A stretch of DNA of 64,000 bases, from the NCBI RefSeq assembly GCF_001613365.1, contig NZ_BDCF01000001.1:372001-436000 (forward strand), in the 5' to 3' direction. Source of the stretch: Nocardia xishanensis NBRC 101358. Lineage in GTDB: Bacteria; Actinomycetota; Actinomycetes; Mycobacteriales; Mycobacteriaceae. The notes beneath the pieces are model-generated. The model made no database searches. It saw only the letters and a program-made list of their open reading frames with translations, and was not told the DNA's origin. Below, piece after piece: positions 64,000 to 64,000 of the stretch (within the stretch, counting starts at the first letter, position 1; each line of letters begins with the position of its first letter). The position numbers and the translations under genes were made by a program.

Positions 64000-64000
64000 G

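Overview
The DNA is GC-rich with strong G/C third-position bias. It carries an rpsL-rpsG-fusA-tuf block, a mycofactocin locus, a KshB-type steroid hydroxylase reductase, FprB, an EspC-like type VII secretion gene and DUF3558 lipoproteins. Together these point to a mycolate actinobacterium, most probably Nocardia or a close relative. The genus is inferred from gene content, not from a marker gene.

Layout. Positions 1-28900 (minus strand) hold two giant non-ribosomal peptide synthetases. The upstream one (11000-28900) reads C-A-T x5 plus a terminal C. The downstream one starts at 10996, runs off the left edge, and begins with an A domain, so module 6 is split between two proteins. Each side of the split carries a homologous degenerate A-domain fragment, a possible docking pair. 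A GAF/winged-helix regulator (29361-30731) lies directly upstream and reads towards the NRPS genes. Positions 30857-34649 are a mycofactocin locus: mftG, mftF and a perfect mftA are intact. Where mftB, mftC, mftD and mftE should be there is only a 501-bp composite ORF that looks like collapsed mftB and mftC. On the plus strand follow a TetR gene and kshB, both next to KstR-type operators. Positions 36800-41907 hold an AlkD-like gene, a glutamate racemase, a ferredoxin reductase, an SPW membrane protein, a TetR regulator and a hydrolase. Positions 42105-42655 are a DUF433/DUF5615 toxin-antitoxin-like pair, and 42926-47350 the translation operon rpsL-rpsG-fusA-tuf.

Positions 47704-64000 are mostly ordinary chromosomal genes: two DUF3558 lipoproteins, hpd with a divergent AsnC-type regulator, a quinone reductase, an ESX-associated pair with a lytic transglycosylase, an acyl-ACP thioesterase-like gene, fprB, a SixA phosphatase, a MerR/aldo-keto reductase pair with a textbook MerR promoter, a carboxymuconolactone decarboxylase joined in frame to a GNAT protein, a pirin gene behind two 77-bp tandem repeats, a SRPBCC/ArsR pair, and a hotdog thioesterase behind a third KstR-type site.

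The order rpsL-rpsG-fusA-tuf - ferredoxin reductase - mftA..mftG matches the Mycobacterium tuberculosis Rv0682-Rv0697 neighbourhood as I remember it. There the next block is the rpsJ ribosomal operon; here it is the NRPS locus. The most unusual items are the decayed mycofactocin locus, the chain of coupled mini-ORFs before pirin, the matched A-like fragments at the NRPS junction, and the repeat insertions inside NRPS adenylation domains.
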